Shown here: positions 1 to 8,124 of the stretch, piece after piece
Position numbering within the stretch: position 1 is the stretch's first letter
Layout of the letters: each line of letters begins with the position of its first letter
Source of the DNA: Actinomyces polynesiensis
GTDB taxonomy: Bacteria; Actinomycetota; Actinomycetes; Actinomycetales; Actinomycetaceae
Reading direction: 5' to 3'
DNA length: 39,140 nucleotides
Assembly: GCF_000820725.1 (NCBI RefSeq)
Contig: NZ_CCXH01000091.1
Coordinates: forward strand, 1-39,140
Translations under genes and position numbers: made by a program
Notes under the pieces: model-generated
The model's input: the letters and a program-made list of their open reading frames with translations, nothing else
What the model was told of the DNA's origin: nothing
Database searches by the model: none

Positions 1-1
1 C

Positions 2-976
2 CTGGTCCTCACCCTCGTCCTCGCCACCTCGGTCCTGGTCCTCCTCGCCCTGTCGCTGATGGTCGGGCGGACCTTCTACGGTCCCGGCGAGGTCATGCGC
101 GTGGTCCTGGGCCACCAGGTGCCGGGCGCCTCCTTCACCGTCGGCGAGCTGCGCCTGCCGCGCGCGACCATGGGGCTGCTGCCCGGATCGGCCTTCGGCA
201 TGGCCGGGGTGACCTTCCAGACCATGTTGCGCAACCCGCTGGCCTCCCCCGATGTCATCGGCATCAGCGCCGGTGCCAGTGCGGCCGCGGTCTTCGGGAT
301 CGTCATGCTCTCCCTGAGCGGGACGGCCGTCTCCCTGCTGGCACTGGGCGGGGCCCTGGTGACGGCTGCGGCGATCTACCTGCTCTCCAACCGCGGGGGC
401 TTCGCCGGAACCCGGTTGATCCTCATCGGCATCGGGGTCGCGTCCATGCTCAACAGCGTCGTGACCTACGTGCTCTCCCGGGCGGCGGCGTGGGACCTGC
501 AGGCAGCGATGCAGTGGCTCACCGGCAGCCTCAACGGGGCGACCTGGCAGTCCGTCGCCCCGCTCGCGGTGTCCTGGGTGGTGCTCACCCCCCTCATGCT
601 GGGCCAGGGGCGCTCCCTGGAGGCGCTGCGACTGGGCGATGAGTCCGCGACGTCACTGGGGGTGTCGGTGACGCGCTCGCGAGTCGTGCTGATCACCTGC
701 GCGGTGGCTCTGCTGGCCTTCGCCACTGCCGCCAGCGGTCCCATCGCCTTCGTGGCCTTCATGGCCGGACCGATCGCGGCCCGCATCGTCGGACCCGGAA
801 CCTCCCTGCTCGTGCCGGCGGGCCTGGTCGGGGCGCTCCTGGTCCTGGGCTCCGACCTGGTCGGCCAGTTCGCCTTCGACACCCGCTACCCCGTCGGGGT
901 CATCACGGGCGTGCTCGGCGCGCCCTACCTCGTCTACCTGCTCATCAGGACCAACAAGGCCGGAGGCTCACTGTGA
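2..976 (+). CDS. FecCD-type ferric siderophore ABC permease (5' partial)
   Basis: Membrane permease of a type II importer for ferric siderophores or related chelates. The frame is open from the first bases of the window, so the N-terminus is missing and about 324 residues are visible. They contain repeated hydrophobic helices and the FecCD-typical stretch EALRLGDESATSLGV that contacts the ATPase. Motifs such as NPLASPDVIGISAGAS and GPIAFVAFMAGPIAARIVGP are also characteristic of the family. The stop overlaps the GTG start of the next gene by 4 bases (GTGA), which indicates translational coupling. The substrate cannot be read from the sequence, but the downstream siderophore-interacting protein points to iron. 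A second permease and a binding protein would be expected upstream, outside the window. Confidence 0.93.
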   Translation: MVLTLVLATSVLVLLALSLMVGRTFYGPGEVMRVVLGHQVPGASFTVGELRLPRATMGLLPGSAFGMAGVTFQTMLRNPLASPDVIGISAGASAAAVFGIVMLSLSGTAVSLLALGGALVTAAAIYLLSNRGGFAGTRLILIGIGVASMLNSVVTYVLSRAAAWDLQAAMQWLTGSLNGATWQSVAPLAVSWVVLTPLMLGQGRSLEALRLGDESATSLGVSVTRSRVVLITCAVALLAFATAASGPIAFVAFMAGPIAARIVGPGTSLLVPAGLVGALLVLGSDLVGQFAFDTRYPVGVITGVLGAPYLVYLLIRTNKAGGSL

Positions 977-2058
977 CCGGGACACATCCACTGGCACACG
1001 GACTGGCAGGTCCGCAGGTGCACCCGCAGGCGCACACACTGGCCGCGCAGGAACTCACCCTGGGCTACGGGGACCGCACGATCGTCCAGGGCCTGGACCT
1101 GGAGATCCCCGCCGGGCGCGTCACCGCGATCGTGGGCCCCAACGGCTGCGGGAAGTCCACCCTGCTGCGGGGACTCGCCCGTCTGCTGCCCGCCCGTGAG
1201 GGCAGGGTGCTGCTCGACGGCCACGACGTGCGCACCATGCCCTCCAAGCGTGTCGCGCGGGTGCTCGGCCTGCTCCCCCAGCACCCCATCGCACCCGAGG
1301 GGATCGCCGTGGCGGACCTGGTGGGACGCGGACGCCACCCCCACCAGAGGTTGCTGTCCCGCTGGAGCGCGCACGACTACGAGGTCGTCGCACGTGCGTT
1401 GGCCTCGACCGGGACCGCAGACCTGGCCGACCGCTCCGTCGACGAGCTCTCGGGGGGGCAGCGCCAGCGCGTCTGGATCGCCATGGCACTCGCCCAGGAG
1501 ACCGACATCCTGCTGCTGGACGAGCCCACGACCTTCCTGGACGTCACCCACCAGATCGAGATCCTCGACCTGCTCACCGACCTCAACCGCGAGCGCGGGA
1601 CCACCATCGTCATGGTCATGCACGACATGAACCTGGCGGCTCGCTACGCCGACCACATCCTCGCCATGCGCGACGGACGGTTGGTCGCCTCCGGCGCACC
1701 GGGCCCCGTGATGTCCGAGCAGATGGTGCGCGACGTGTTCGCCCTGGACGCCCTGGTGGTGCCCGACCCGGTGTCGGGCACGCCGCTCATGCTGCCCCGG
1801 GGACGCCACCACGTACTGGGTGGGGAGGACGCCGGCCCGCACGCGTCGTCCGGCACACCCGAGCCGTTGCTGCCCGGCCCGCTCGGCGCCGGAACTGACA
1901 GGGACGGGGATCGGGCCGGCCGTGGTGTCGTGGTCTCGCCCTCGTCCACTCCGTCGACACAGGACGCGGAGCCGCCCTCGTACGCCCCGGACTCACCGGC
2001 ACCGGCGGAGGACCCCACACTCGCCCCGATCGGAGCCCACCATGACACCCAGGCCTGA
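973..2058 (+). CDS. FecE/FepC-type siderophore ABC transporter ATP-binding protein
   Basis: ATPase that powers the ferric siderophore permease encoded just upstream. It has Walker A GPNGCGKST (Lys61), signature LSGGQRQR (from Leu159), Walker B ILLLDEP (Asp183, Glu184) and the switch His217 in VMVMHDM. The GTG start overlaps the permease stop. The family is usually about 260-275 residues; this protein has 361 because of a C-terminal tail of about 90 residues rich in Pro, Ser, Gly and Thr after the last folded element. The tail has no recognisable domain and runs 17 bases into the next gene. It may be a disordered extension gained by stop-codon loss. The core assignment is secure; the role of the tail is unknown. 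Confidence 0.93.
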   Translation: MTGTHPLAHGLAGPQVHPQAHTLAAQELTLGYGDRTIVQGLDLEIPAGRVTAIVGPNGCGKSTLLRGLARLLPAREGRVLLDGHDVRTMPSKRVARVLGLLPQHPIAPEGIAVADLVGRGRHPHQRLLSRWSAHDYEVVARALASTGTADLADRSVDELSGGQRQRVWIAMALAQETDILLLDEPTTFLDVTHQIEILDLLTDLNRERGTTIVMVMHDMNLAARYADHILAMRDGRLVASGAPGPVMSEQMVRDVFALDALVVPDPVSGTPLMLPRGRHHVLGGEDAGPHASSGTPEPLLPGPLGAGTDRDGDRAGRGVVVSPSSTPSTQDAEPPSYAPDSPAPAEDPTLAPIGAHHDTQA

Positions 2059-2950
2059 CACCTACCGATTCTTCCGGGCGGCCGTGAGCCGCGTGGAGGA
2101 CGTCACCCCGAGCTTCCGGCGCTTCACGTTCCACTCCCAGGACCTCGCCGGGTACGGGGACCCCGGCTTCGACCAGCGCATCAAGGTCGTCTTCCCCCGG
2201 CCCGGTGCAGGCCTGGACGCCATGCCCACCGGCGAGGAGTGGTACCCGACGTGGCGGGCGATGCCCGAGGACGCCCGTCCCCCCTTCCGCACCTACACGA
2301 CCCGCGCGGTTCGCCACGACGCCTGCGAGGTCGACATCGACATGGTGGTCCACGAGGCCGTCGGCCCCGCGTCGGAGTGGATCCTGGGGGCGGGGGTCGG
2401 CGACGAGGTCCTGATCCTCGGCCCCACCCGCTCCATGACCGGGGTGAACTACGGCATCGACTTCGTCCCGCCCGCGCACACGGAGCGCCTCCTGCTGGCC
2501 GGTGACGAGACCGCGGCGCCCGCCCTGGCCGTCATCCTCGAGCAGCTGCCCCCCGAGGCGCGCGGCACCGTCGTCCTGGAGGTCCCCCACGAGGGCGACA
2601 CCTCCTACCTGCCCGATCACCCGGGCTTCGAGTACAGGGTGGCCTCGCGGGAGGACTCCACGCGTGGGGAGCACCTGGTGGGGGCGGTCCAGGAGACCGC
2701 TGCGCTGCTGGCCCCGGAGGGACGGGGCGCGCAGGTGGAGGAGATCGACGTGGACCGCGACGTGCTGTGGGAGGTGCCCCGCACTGCGCGAGGGGGCGCG
2801 GCACTGAAGCGCGCCCCGTTGTACGCCTGGCTGGCCGGGGAGGCGGGCGCGATCACCCGCCTGCGGCGCCACCTGGTCACCGAGGTCGGCGTCGACCGGC
2901 GGGCCGTGGCGTTCATGGGCTACTGGCGGCTGGGGCGGGCGGAGAACTAG
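2042..2950 (+). CDS. Siderophore-interacting protein (FAD-dependent ferric siderophore reductase)
   Basis: A 302-residue protein of the SIP/ViuB family, which reduces ferric siderophores in the cytoplasm to release iron. The N-terminal flavin-binding barrel carries FRTYTTRAVR, matching the family's FAD-binding R-x-Y-T/S motif. The C-terminal NAD(P)H-binding part has LLLAGDETAAPALAVILEQL, and the protein ends in the family-typical GYWRLGR. The chosen ATG lies inside the end of the ATPase gene (17-base overlap), and the residues from it onward (TYRFFRAAVSRVEDVTPSFRR) already match the family N-terminus. The gene closes the iron-uptake operon. Confidence 0.93.
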   Translation: MTPRPDTYRFFRAAVSRVEDVTPSFRRFTFHSQDLAGYGDPGFDQRIKVVFPRPGAGLDAMPTGEEWYPTWRAMPEDARPPFRTYTTRAVRHDACEVDIDMVVHEAVGPASEWILGAGVGDEVLILGPTRSMTGVNYGIDFVPPAHTERLLLAGDETAAPALAVILEQLPPEARGTVVLEVPHEGDTSYLPDHPGFEYRVASREDSTRGEHLVGAVQETAALLAPEGRGAQVEEIDVDRDVLWEVPRTARGGAALKRAPLYAWLAGEAGAITRLRRHLVTEVGVDRRAVAFMGYWRLGRAEN

Positions 2951-3144
2951 GGCGGGGAACCAGGGCGAGTGCGGCCGTTCGGGGTGGCGCGGACCCGGTC
3001 CGAATGCACGACGGCGAGCGTGGAGCGCGGAGCGAACCCCCGCTGACCCCGACACCCCGACCGACCTCACCTCCCCGCCCGCCGAGACCGCCCGAGGTGC
3101 ACCCGGGGGATGCGACCATGGACGCATCACGAGGAGGAGCAACG

Positions 3145-5193
3145 ATGCTCGGCTACCGCAGTACTTTCGCCATCAACATGGAGGACACCGACACGACTGA
3201 CCGCGATCACGTGGTCGGCAACGTGTTGGGGGAAGGCCTCACCTGGCTGAGGAAGACCAAGGGAGATCGCGACATCGACTCCGTCGAGCCGGGGACACCG
3301 ACGACCCTGGAGTCGGGTCGGGAGGTGGTCTTCCTCCACGAGACCATGGGGTCGGGCAGCGAGTTCGCCCGTCTCGTCGCGATCGACCCACCGGACACGA
3401 GCGGTCAGCGGTGGGTGACCGACCTGCTCGTCGGCATTGACCACAAGAAGGGCAGGCATGGCCGCGACTCCTGGCCACTGGTCGCCATCGAGATCGACGC
3501 TCCGCCGGACCCGACGGTCCCCGCCCGGGCACGGTGGACCAGCCGTCCCCGACTTGTCCAGGGCATCCTCGGGGCCTACTCTTGCGACGACCACGGTTTC
3601 CTCATGGGGGACGGTCCCCGCAGCATCGACGTCGAGCAGGTGGATGACCTCCTGGGCCAGCTGGCCGAGACCGACCACCACGGACTGGTCATACTGTGCG
3701 GCGAGGACGGAACGGTCCCGAGGGACGTCTGGGCGGACCGACTCGCCCGCATCACTCGGGAGACCCTCGGACAGGCCTCGGCGTTCCTCCTCAGCGAGGA
3801 GGCCATGGAGGCCTTCAACGGATCGGTCTCGGCCGCACACGCGCTCTCGCCCTACAGTCCGCGGACGTTCAGACCGGGTGCGGTCCTCGATGATCCCCAT
3901 GACGCCTACCGGCACCGTGCGATCTCGATGAAGACGCTGCTCGGCGAACGCATCGATGACCTCACCCGGAGCTTCGGGCGAGCGAGTCGGGAGCACGCGA
4001 ACCAACGACCGCTCGACCGTTACCTCCGTCGACTGGATGAGATCTCCTCGATCCGTCTGGACGAGGCCGCCCGTACTGCATCACACGGATCTCACGTCAA
4101 CTCCTCCGCCTCAGTGGTCCGGACGGTTGGCCCGATCTCACCGGCCTCCCCCACCCCCTCCCGGGGGCCCGCACAGACCGTGGCCGGAGGGACACACACC
4201 GCAGACCCTCTCCAGTTCGTGGAGCGCGACTCCGCGCGAATGACCGGGATGGACCGGACCCACCTCCTGGAGCCAACCTCCGTGCAGGCCACATCCGTCG
4301 GTGCCGGCGACGCCGGGTCCGACACTGTCGAACAGATCCGGGTCCCCACGGCAGAGCTCGAGGCACAGCTCTCCGCCCTGAAGGCCTCATTGCGGACTCG
4401 CGAGGAGGAACTGGAGGCAGCCACGACGGAGACCGAGCGCATCACTGCCGAGAGTGAGGCCCGCGCGATCCGTTCCCGTGACGAGTTCGAGACCCTGCAG
4501 AGCTCCTTGCGAACCCAACTCGAGGACGAACGCCTGGAACGAGCGATCCTGGCAGATGAGGTACGGGACATCGAGCGTCAATTGCGCACTGCGCGCTACC
4601 AGCTCGATGCTGCACGCGCACTCATGGACAGGACCGGGACACCGGACACGGTCTCGTGGCTCGAGCCGGAGAAGGACCCCTACGACGAACCCGTGGACTC
4701 CTGGGAAGACCTCCAGACCTACGCGGAGATGGACGTCTTCGACCACCTGCGGTTCGTCGGGGACTGGGAGGATGCCCGCGACCTCGCTGATCACGACACC
4801 ACCGGCACGTGGGTGCACTACACGTGGGACGCGCTCGCCATGCTCAATGACTACGCGCGCTGCAGAACGGACCCCACCGCAGCCCTCACGGTCGGTCTCA
4901 GGGAGTTCCTCTCCGGTCATGCTCCTGCTGGTTCCCACCTGATCCCCGGTGGTCGCGTGCGCTTCAATGAATCGGAGACGGTGAGGAACAACCGGGAGTG
5001 GATGCGGGAACGCACCTGCTCGGTCCCCGTGGACATCGATCCGAGCGGGAAGCTTGCCATGGTCTGTCACATCGTCATCCAGACGCGCGGCAGCATCTGC
5101 CCGCGCCTCTACTTCGAGGACCGCACCGCGGATCTCGGGCAGGTCATCGTCGGTCGCATCGGATCACACCCGACGAACACGAAGACCAACTGA
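3145..5193 (+). CDS. Orphan coiled-coil protein of unknown function (682 aa)
   Basis: I do not recognise a named family. The frame stays open well upstream, but GAGGAGG eight bases before this ATG makes it the best start; an in-frame ATG at 3118 lacks such a site. Three parts can be seen. Residues 1 to about 310 look globular and include AFNGSVSAAHALSPYSPRTF near 222, then DAYRHRAIS; I recall similar spacing in long uncharacterised actinobacterial proteins. After a Ser/Pro/Thr-rich linker, residues about 398-497 form a charged heptad-rich coiled coil. The C-terminal part (about 510-682) is aromatic and ends in a beta-rich stretch with PRLYFEDRTADLGQVIVGRIG. There is no signal peptide or membrane segment. 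It stands alone between two operons, and parts look somewhat lower in G+C than the neighbours (one 60-base line counted 60%). A sensor or effector with a C-terminal binding or nuclease-like domain is speculation. Confidence 0.75.
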   Translation: MLGYRSTFAINMEDTDTTDRDHVVGNVLGEGLTWLRKTKGDRDIDSVEPGTPTTLESGREVVFLHETMGSGSEFARLVAIDPPDTSGQRWVTDLLVGIDHKKGRHGRDSWPLVAIEIDAPPDPTVPARARWTSRPRLVQGILGAYSCDDHGFLMGDGPRSIDVEQVDDLLGQLAETDHHGLVILCGEDGTVPRDVWADRLARITRETLGQASAFLLSEEAMEAFNGSVSAAHALSPYSPRTFRPGAVLDDPHDAYRHRAISMKTLLGERIDDLTRSFGRASREHANQRPLDRYLRRLDEISSIRLDEAARTASHGSHVNSSASVVRTVGPISPASPTPSRGPAQTVAGGTHTADPLQFVERDSARMTGMDRTHLLEPTSVQATSVGAGDAGSDTVEQIRVPTAELEAQLSALKASLRTREEELEAATTETERITAESEARAIRSRDEFETLQSSLRTQLEDERLERAILADEVRDIERQLRTARYQLDAARALMDRTGTPDTVSWLEPEKDPYDEPVDSWEDLQTYAEMDVFDHLRFVGDWEDARDLADHDTTGTWVHYTWDALAMLNDYARCRTDPTAALTVGLREFLSGHAPAGSHLIPGGRVRFNESETVRNNREWMRERTCSVPVDIDPSGKLAMVCHIVIQTRGSICPRLYFEDRTADLGQVIVGRIGSHPTNTKTN

Positions 5194-5194
5194 A

Positions 5195-5232
5195 GGGTCC
5201 TCGGGCCGACAGGACCCGGGTCGAGCCCGGGT
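5195..5232 (+). terminator. Two overlapping hairpins after the orphan gene
   Basis: Directly after the stop, GGGTCCT (5195-5201) pairs with AGGACCC (5211-5217), and ACCCGGG (5214-5220) pairs with CCCGGGT (5226-5232). The two stems share bases and exclude each other. There is no U-run. The position between convergent genes suits a terminator. Confidence 0.4.
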
Positions 5233-5380
5233 CGCGAACGGGCGCAGGCGGAGGTCCTCCGAAACGGACGCAGCATCGTGCCCGACGACCGCCCCGGACT
5301 CCACAGGTCTCGAGCAGTCCGGCAGCGGGCCCCGCCCTCGTCGGTCGACGGCCACGCCCTCCTCGATCCGGCGAGGGCGG

Positions 5381-6442
5381 TCAGCCGACGGTGGAACCGC
5401 GTACGACGAGGCGGCAGGCCAGCTTCTCCAGCCCGGGTGAGGGATGTCCTTCGATCGCCTCACGCAGACGGGTGGCACCCAGGCGCCCGAGGTCCTCCAA
5501 GTTCATGTCGATGCTGGTCAGGGGCGGGCGGGATCCGGACACGAGGATCTTCCAGTTGTCGTGCCCGGTGACGGCCACGTCATCGGGGACCGCGCGCCCC
5601 AGGTCGCGCAGGGCATCCAGAACTCCACGGGCGACCTGGTCGCTGCCGCAGATCATGGCATCGGTGTCGGGGTACTGGGAGATGAGGGCATGGCAGCCAC
5701 CCCGCCCCCACTCCTCCGACCAGGAGCCGTACAGGGGTCCCCCACCCACGGGTTCAAGTCCGGCGGCCGCCAGTGCTGCCATGGCACCCTCGGCGCGTTC
5801 CGGGGAAGCGCCGTAGGTCGGGTCGCCACCCAGGATGGCGATGCGCCGCCTCCCGCAGTCGACGAGGTGTTCGGCGGCGAGCCTGCCCGCCCCGACGTTG
5901 TCGGAGATGATCGAGATGTCGGCCGGATCCGCGGAGGCCGCATAGAGGTAGACCACCGGAACGGGCAGGTCACGGCCGATCGAAGGTCGGGCGTTGTCCG
6001 CCCCGACCACGATGATCCCGTCGACGCGTCGTTCGAGCAGCACCTTCACCTGGTGGCGTTCACGGAGGTAGTCCCCCCGGGCATCGCACAGGAGCAACGA
6101 GATGTTGTTGAGCCCGAAGGCGTCCTCGGCGCCCATGAGGATGGGAGTGGAGAAGCGTCCCTCGAGGTCGTGGGTGATGAGCCCGACGGTGAACGAGCGT
6201 CCCGACACCAGGGAACGGGCCAGGGAGTTGGGGGAGAACGCGAGTTCCTCGGCCGCTTGTTGCACCTTCGCGCGCGTGGTCCCCGAGACATCGGGACGAC
6301 CGTTGAGGGCCTTCGAAGCAGTGGAGACCGAGACCCCTGCCGCACGGGCGACATCACTGAGCGTCGCGGTCCGTGCCGGAAGGGAGTCGGCAAGCGTTTT
6401 CGAGCTGCCCTCCCTTGGGCGACGCTGGTCTCGGTCCTCCAT
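5381..6442 (-). CDS. LacI-family transcriptional regulator of the sugar locus
   Basis: A 353-residue repressor with an N-terminal LacI helix-turn-helix at about residues 28-50 (TLSDVARAAGVSVSTASKAL) followed by the hinge and a periplasmic-binding-protein-like effector domain (SFTVGLITHDLEG, VAVTGHDNW, PPLTSIDMN). ATG 6442 is chosen because TATCTT ends exactly six bases before it, a pattern expected for a leaderless transcript. A GTG at 6448 would add two residues but has no ribosome site. The protein has about 27 residues before the helix-turn-helix, longer than usual. It is divergent from the binding protein and permease genes and so probably represses them. An operator-like site lies inside its own early coding region, suggesting autoregulation. 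The effector is inferred to be an arabinose-containing sugar from the downstream GH127. Confidence 0.92.
   Translation of the reverse strand: MEDRDQRRPREGSSKTLADSLPARTATLSDVARAAGVSVSTASKALNGRPDVSGTTRAKVQQAAEELAFSPNSLARSLVSGRSFTVGLITHDLEGRFSTPILMGAEDAFGLNNISLLLCDARGDYLRERHQVKVLLERRVDGIIVVGADNARPSIGRDLPVPVVYLYAASADPADISIISDNVGAGRLAAEHLVDCGRRRIAILGGDPTYGASPERAEGAMAALAAAGLEPVGGGPLYGSWSEEWGRGGCHALISQYPDTDAMICGSDQVARGVLDALRDLGRAVPDDVAVTGHDNWKILVSGSRPPLTSIDMNLEDLGRLGATRLREAIEGHPSPGLEKLACRLVVRGSTVG
6389..6402. promoter_or_regulatory. Candidate LacI-type operator inside lacI-like gene
   Basis: GGCAAGCGTTTTCG fits the LacI/CcpA pattern G-N-AA-N-CG-N-TT-N-C with its central CG. It covers codons 14-18 of the repressor gene, about 40-50 bases after the predicted start. 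A repressor bound here could block elongation of its own gene. The call rests on the pattern and on the related site at 6591. Confidence 0.5.
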
Positions 6443-6448
6443 TCCCAC

Positions 6449-6454
6449 AAGATA
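6449..6454 (-). promoter_or_regulatory. -10 element of LacI-type gene (probable leaderless start)
   Basis: On the minus strand TATCTT is followed by six bases and then ATG 6442, so transcription would start at or near the A of the start codon. No clear -35 is seen. Confidence 0.45.
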
Positions 6455-6590
6455 TCATCCGCTGATCACGGCGGTGGTGCCCGGTGCGCTGCAATCACCG
6501 TCCCCATCGGCAGGTGACAACGTCCACCCGTGATCGAACCGTGACCGCGGCACGCTTGACGGCACGGTCGGAGTGTGGTCGACTCTTCTC

Positions 6591-6609
6591 GCAAGCCTTT
6601 TCGGATACT
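6591..6609 (+). promoter_or_regulatory. Candidate LacI-type operator and -10 of the sugar uptake operon
   Basis: GCAAGCCTTTTCGG matches 12 of 14 bases of the site inside the repressor gene (GCAAGCGTTTTCGA). GATACT at 6604-6609 directly follows and could be a -10, so a bound repressor would cover the promoter. About 100 bases of leader remain before the binding-protein ATG. The central CG is CC here, which is a weakness. Confidence 0.45.
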
Positions 6610-6708
6610 TTCGACCGCGTGCCCCGATGACTGAGCGCACCGGTACCGGAGAGGTTCAACTCAAGGGCGAGGACATCCCCACCAGACGGGGACGGAAGAA
6701 GGGGAGCA

Positions 6709-8025
6709 ATGATGCGAAATCCATGGAGGGCCGCACTGGCCATCACGACCGCCGCCGCACTGGCGACGGGCGCCGCCGCCTGCAGCAGTGGCGGATCGGC
6801 ATCGGGGGACACGCAGAGCGACGCCGGCCAGTCCGGCACCTCCGCAGGAGTGGACGACGGCACGGAGCTGACAATGTGGTCGCGTGCCCCGCTGGAGAAG
6901 CAGGCGAAGGCCGCGGTGGAGGCCTACAACGCCTCCCACCAGAACCAGGTCAAGCTCGAGATCCTCCCCAATGACGACGTCGAGGGCAAGCTCGGCGCCG
7001 CGGTCCAGTCCGACTCCCTGCCGGACATCCTGGCCGGTGACGTCGTGCGCATCCCGTACTGGGCTCAGCAGGGTGTGTTCCAGGACCTCACCGACCGCAT
7101 CAACTCACTTCCCAACAAGGACGATCTCCAACAGGGGCACATCGATGCCGGGACGGTCGACGGCGTGGAGTACACACTCCCCTTCGTCACCGACATCTCC
7201 GTGATGGTGTGGAACAAGGACCTCTACGAGAAGGCCGGCCTCGACCCCGACAAGGGCCCCACCTCCGTCGAGGAGTTCGTCGAGCAGGCGAAGGCCGTGG
7301 CCGCCCTCGACGAGGACGGTGTCTCCGGCACCTACGTGCCCGGCCAGTGCGGCGGGTGTGACGCGTTCATGTACTTCCCGATGATCTGGGCGAGTGGAGG
7401 TGAGGTGATCTCCGCGGACGGCACCTCCGCCGAGCTCGCCTCCGACTCCGCCAAGTCCGTCTTCGACGCCCTCAAGAGTCTGGTCGACACCCCCAACGGG
7501 GTCGGCGCAGGCTCCAAGGACGAGACCGGCGCGACCTGGACCGCTCCCTTCGAGAACGGCAAGGTCGGCGTGATGCCGTACCCCTACACCGCAGTGACGG
7601 GACTCTTCGACACCGCGAGCTTCGACATCGGGGTCAGCGGTATCCCCGGAGTGGGCGGCAACCAGTCCACCTTCCTCGGCGGCGACGCCATCGGGATCTC
7701 CAAGTCGTCGAAGAACGTCGACCAGGCCTGGGACTTCATCTCCTGGCTGATGACCGACGAGGCCCAGCAGGAGGTCTTCGCCGACAACAACGACACGGCC
7801 TCCAACCTGTCGGTGCTCGCCGACGGCTACAAGGACGCCGATCCGCGCACGCTCGCGGCCAACGCGACCATCAAGGACGGGCGCACCCCTGCGGCGATCA
7901 ACTACAACGAGGCCTTCAACGCCTCGGGCAGCCCCTGGCAGGTGCTCTTCCAGAACGCGGTCTTCGGTGACGGCACGTCACTCCAGGCCGACAACGACGC
8001 GATCAGCGCAATCCTGGGCCAGTGA
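6709..8025 (+). CDS. Sugar ABC transporter substrate-binding lipoprotein (SBP_bac_1)
   Basis: A 438-residue extracellular solute-binding protein for carbohydrate import. The N-terminus has a short charged start, a hydrophobic core and a lipobox ending in Cys25 (GAAACSSGG), so the mature protein should be lipid-anchored outside the membrane. The body reads as a family 1 sugar-binding protein: TMWSRAPLEKQAKAAVEAYN, SLPDILAGD, VEYTLPFVTDISVMVWNKDL and a late GGDAIGISKSSKNVDQAWDF. A purine-rich site (GAAGGGGAG) precedes the ATG; a second ATG one codon later is equally possible. It is the first gene of the operon with two permeases and the GH127 enzyme. No ATPase gene lies nearby, so a shared MsmK/MsiK-type ATPase elsewhere is likely. 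The exact sugar is inferred only from context. Confidence 0.93.
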   Translation: MMRNPWRAALAITTAAALATGAAACSSGGSASGDTQSDAGQSGTSAGVDDGTELTMWSRAPLEKQAKAAVEAYNASHQNQVKLEILPNDDVEGKLGAAVQSDSLPDILAGDVVRIPYWAQQGVFQDLTDRINSLPNKDDLQQGHIDAGTVDGVEYTLPFVTDISVMVWNKDLYEKAGLDPDKGPTSVEEFVEQAKAVAALDEDGVSGTYVPGQCGGCDAFMYFPMIWASGGEVISADGTSAELASDSAKSVFDALKSLVDTPNGVGAGSKDETGATWTAPFENGKVGVMPYPYTAVTGLFDTASFDIGVSGIPGVGGNQSTFLGGDAIGISKSSKNVDQAWDFISWLMTDEAQQEVFADNNDTASNLSVLADGYKDADPRTLAANATIKDGRTPAAINYNEAFNASGSPWQVLFQNAVFGDGTSLQADNDAISAILGQ

Positions 8026-8050
8026 GGACCGCCCAAGCGCAATGAGACAC

Positions 8051-8085
8051 GGGATGGGTCGCGGGCAGGCCCCGCGACCCATCCC
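8051..8085 (+). other. Strong intercistronic stem-loop between binding protein and permease
   Basis: A perfect 15-bp stem (8051-8065 with 8071-8085) closes on a 5-base loop. There is no U-run. It lies 25 bases after the binding-protein stop within the operon. In binding-protein operons such hairpins commonly protect the upstream message or end most transcripts, so the binding protein is made in excess. That role is inferred here from position. Confidence 0.7.
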
Positions 8086-8124
8086 AGTGCCCGGGACGAC
8101 GAGGGCAACGAGGAAGGACGGATC

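Noticed and set aside
2767-3144. N-terminal extension of the orphan coiled-coil protein back into the siderophore-interacting gene
   Set aside because: The frame is open, but the sequence is typical out-of-frame high-GC translation and the best ribosome site is before 3145.
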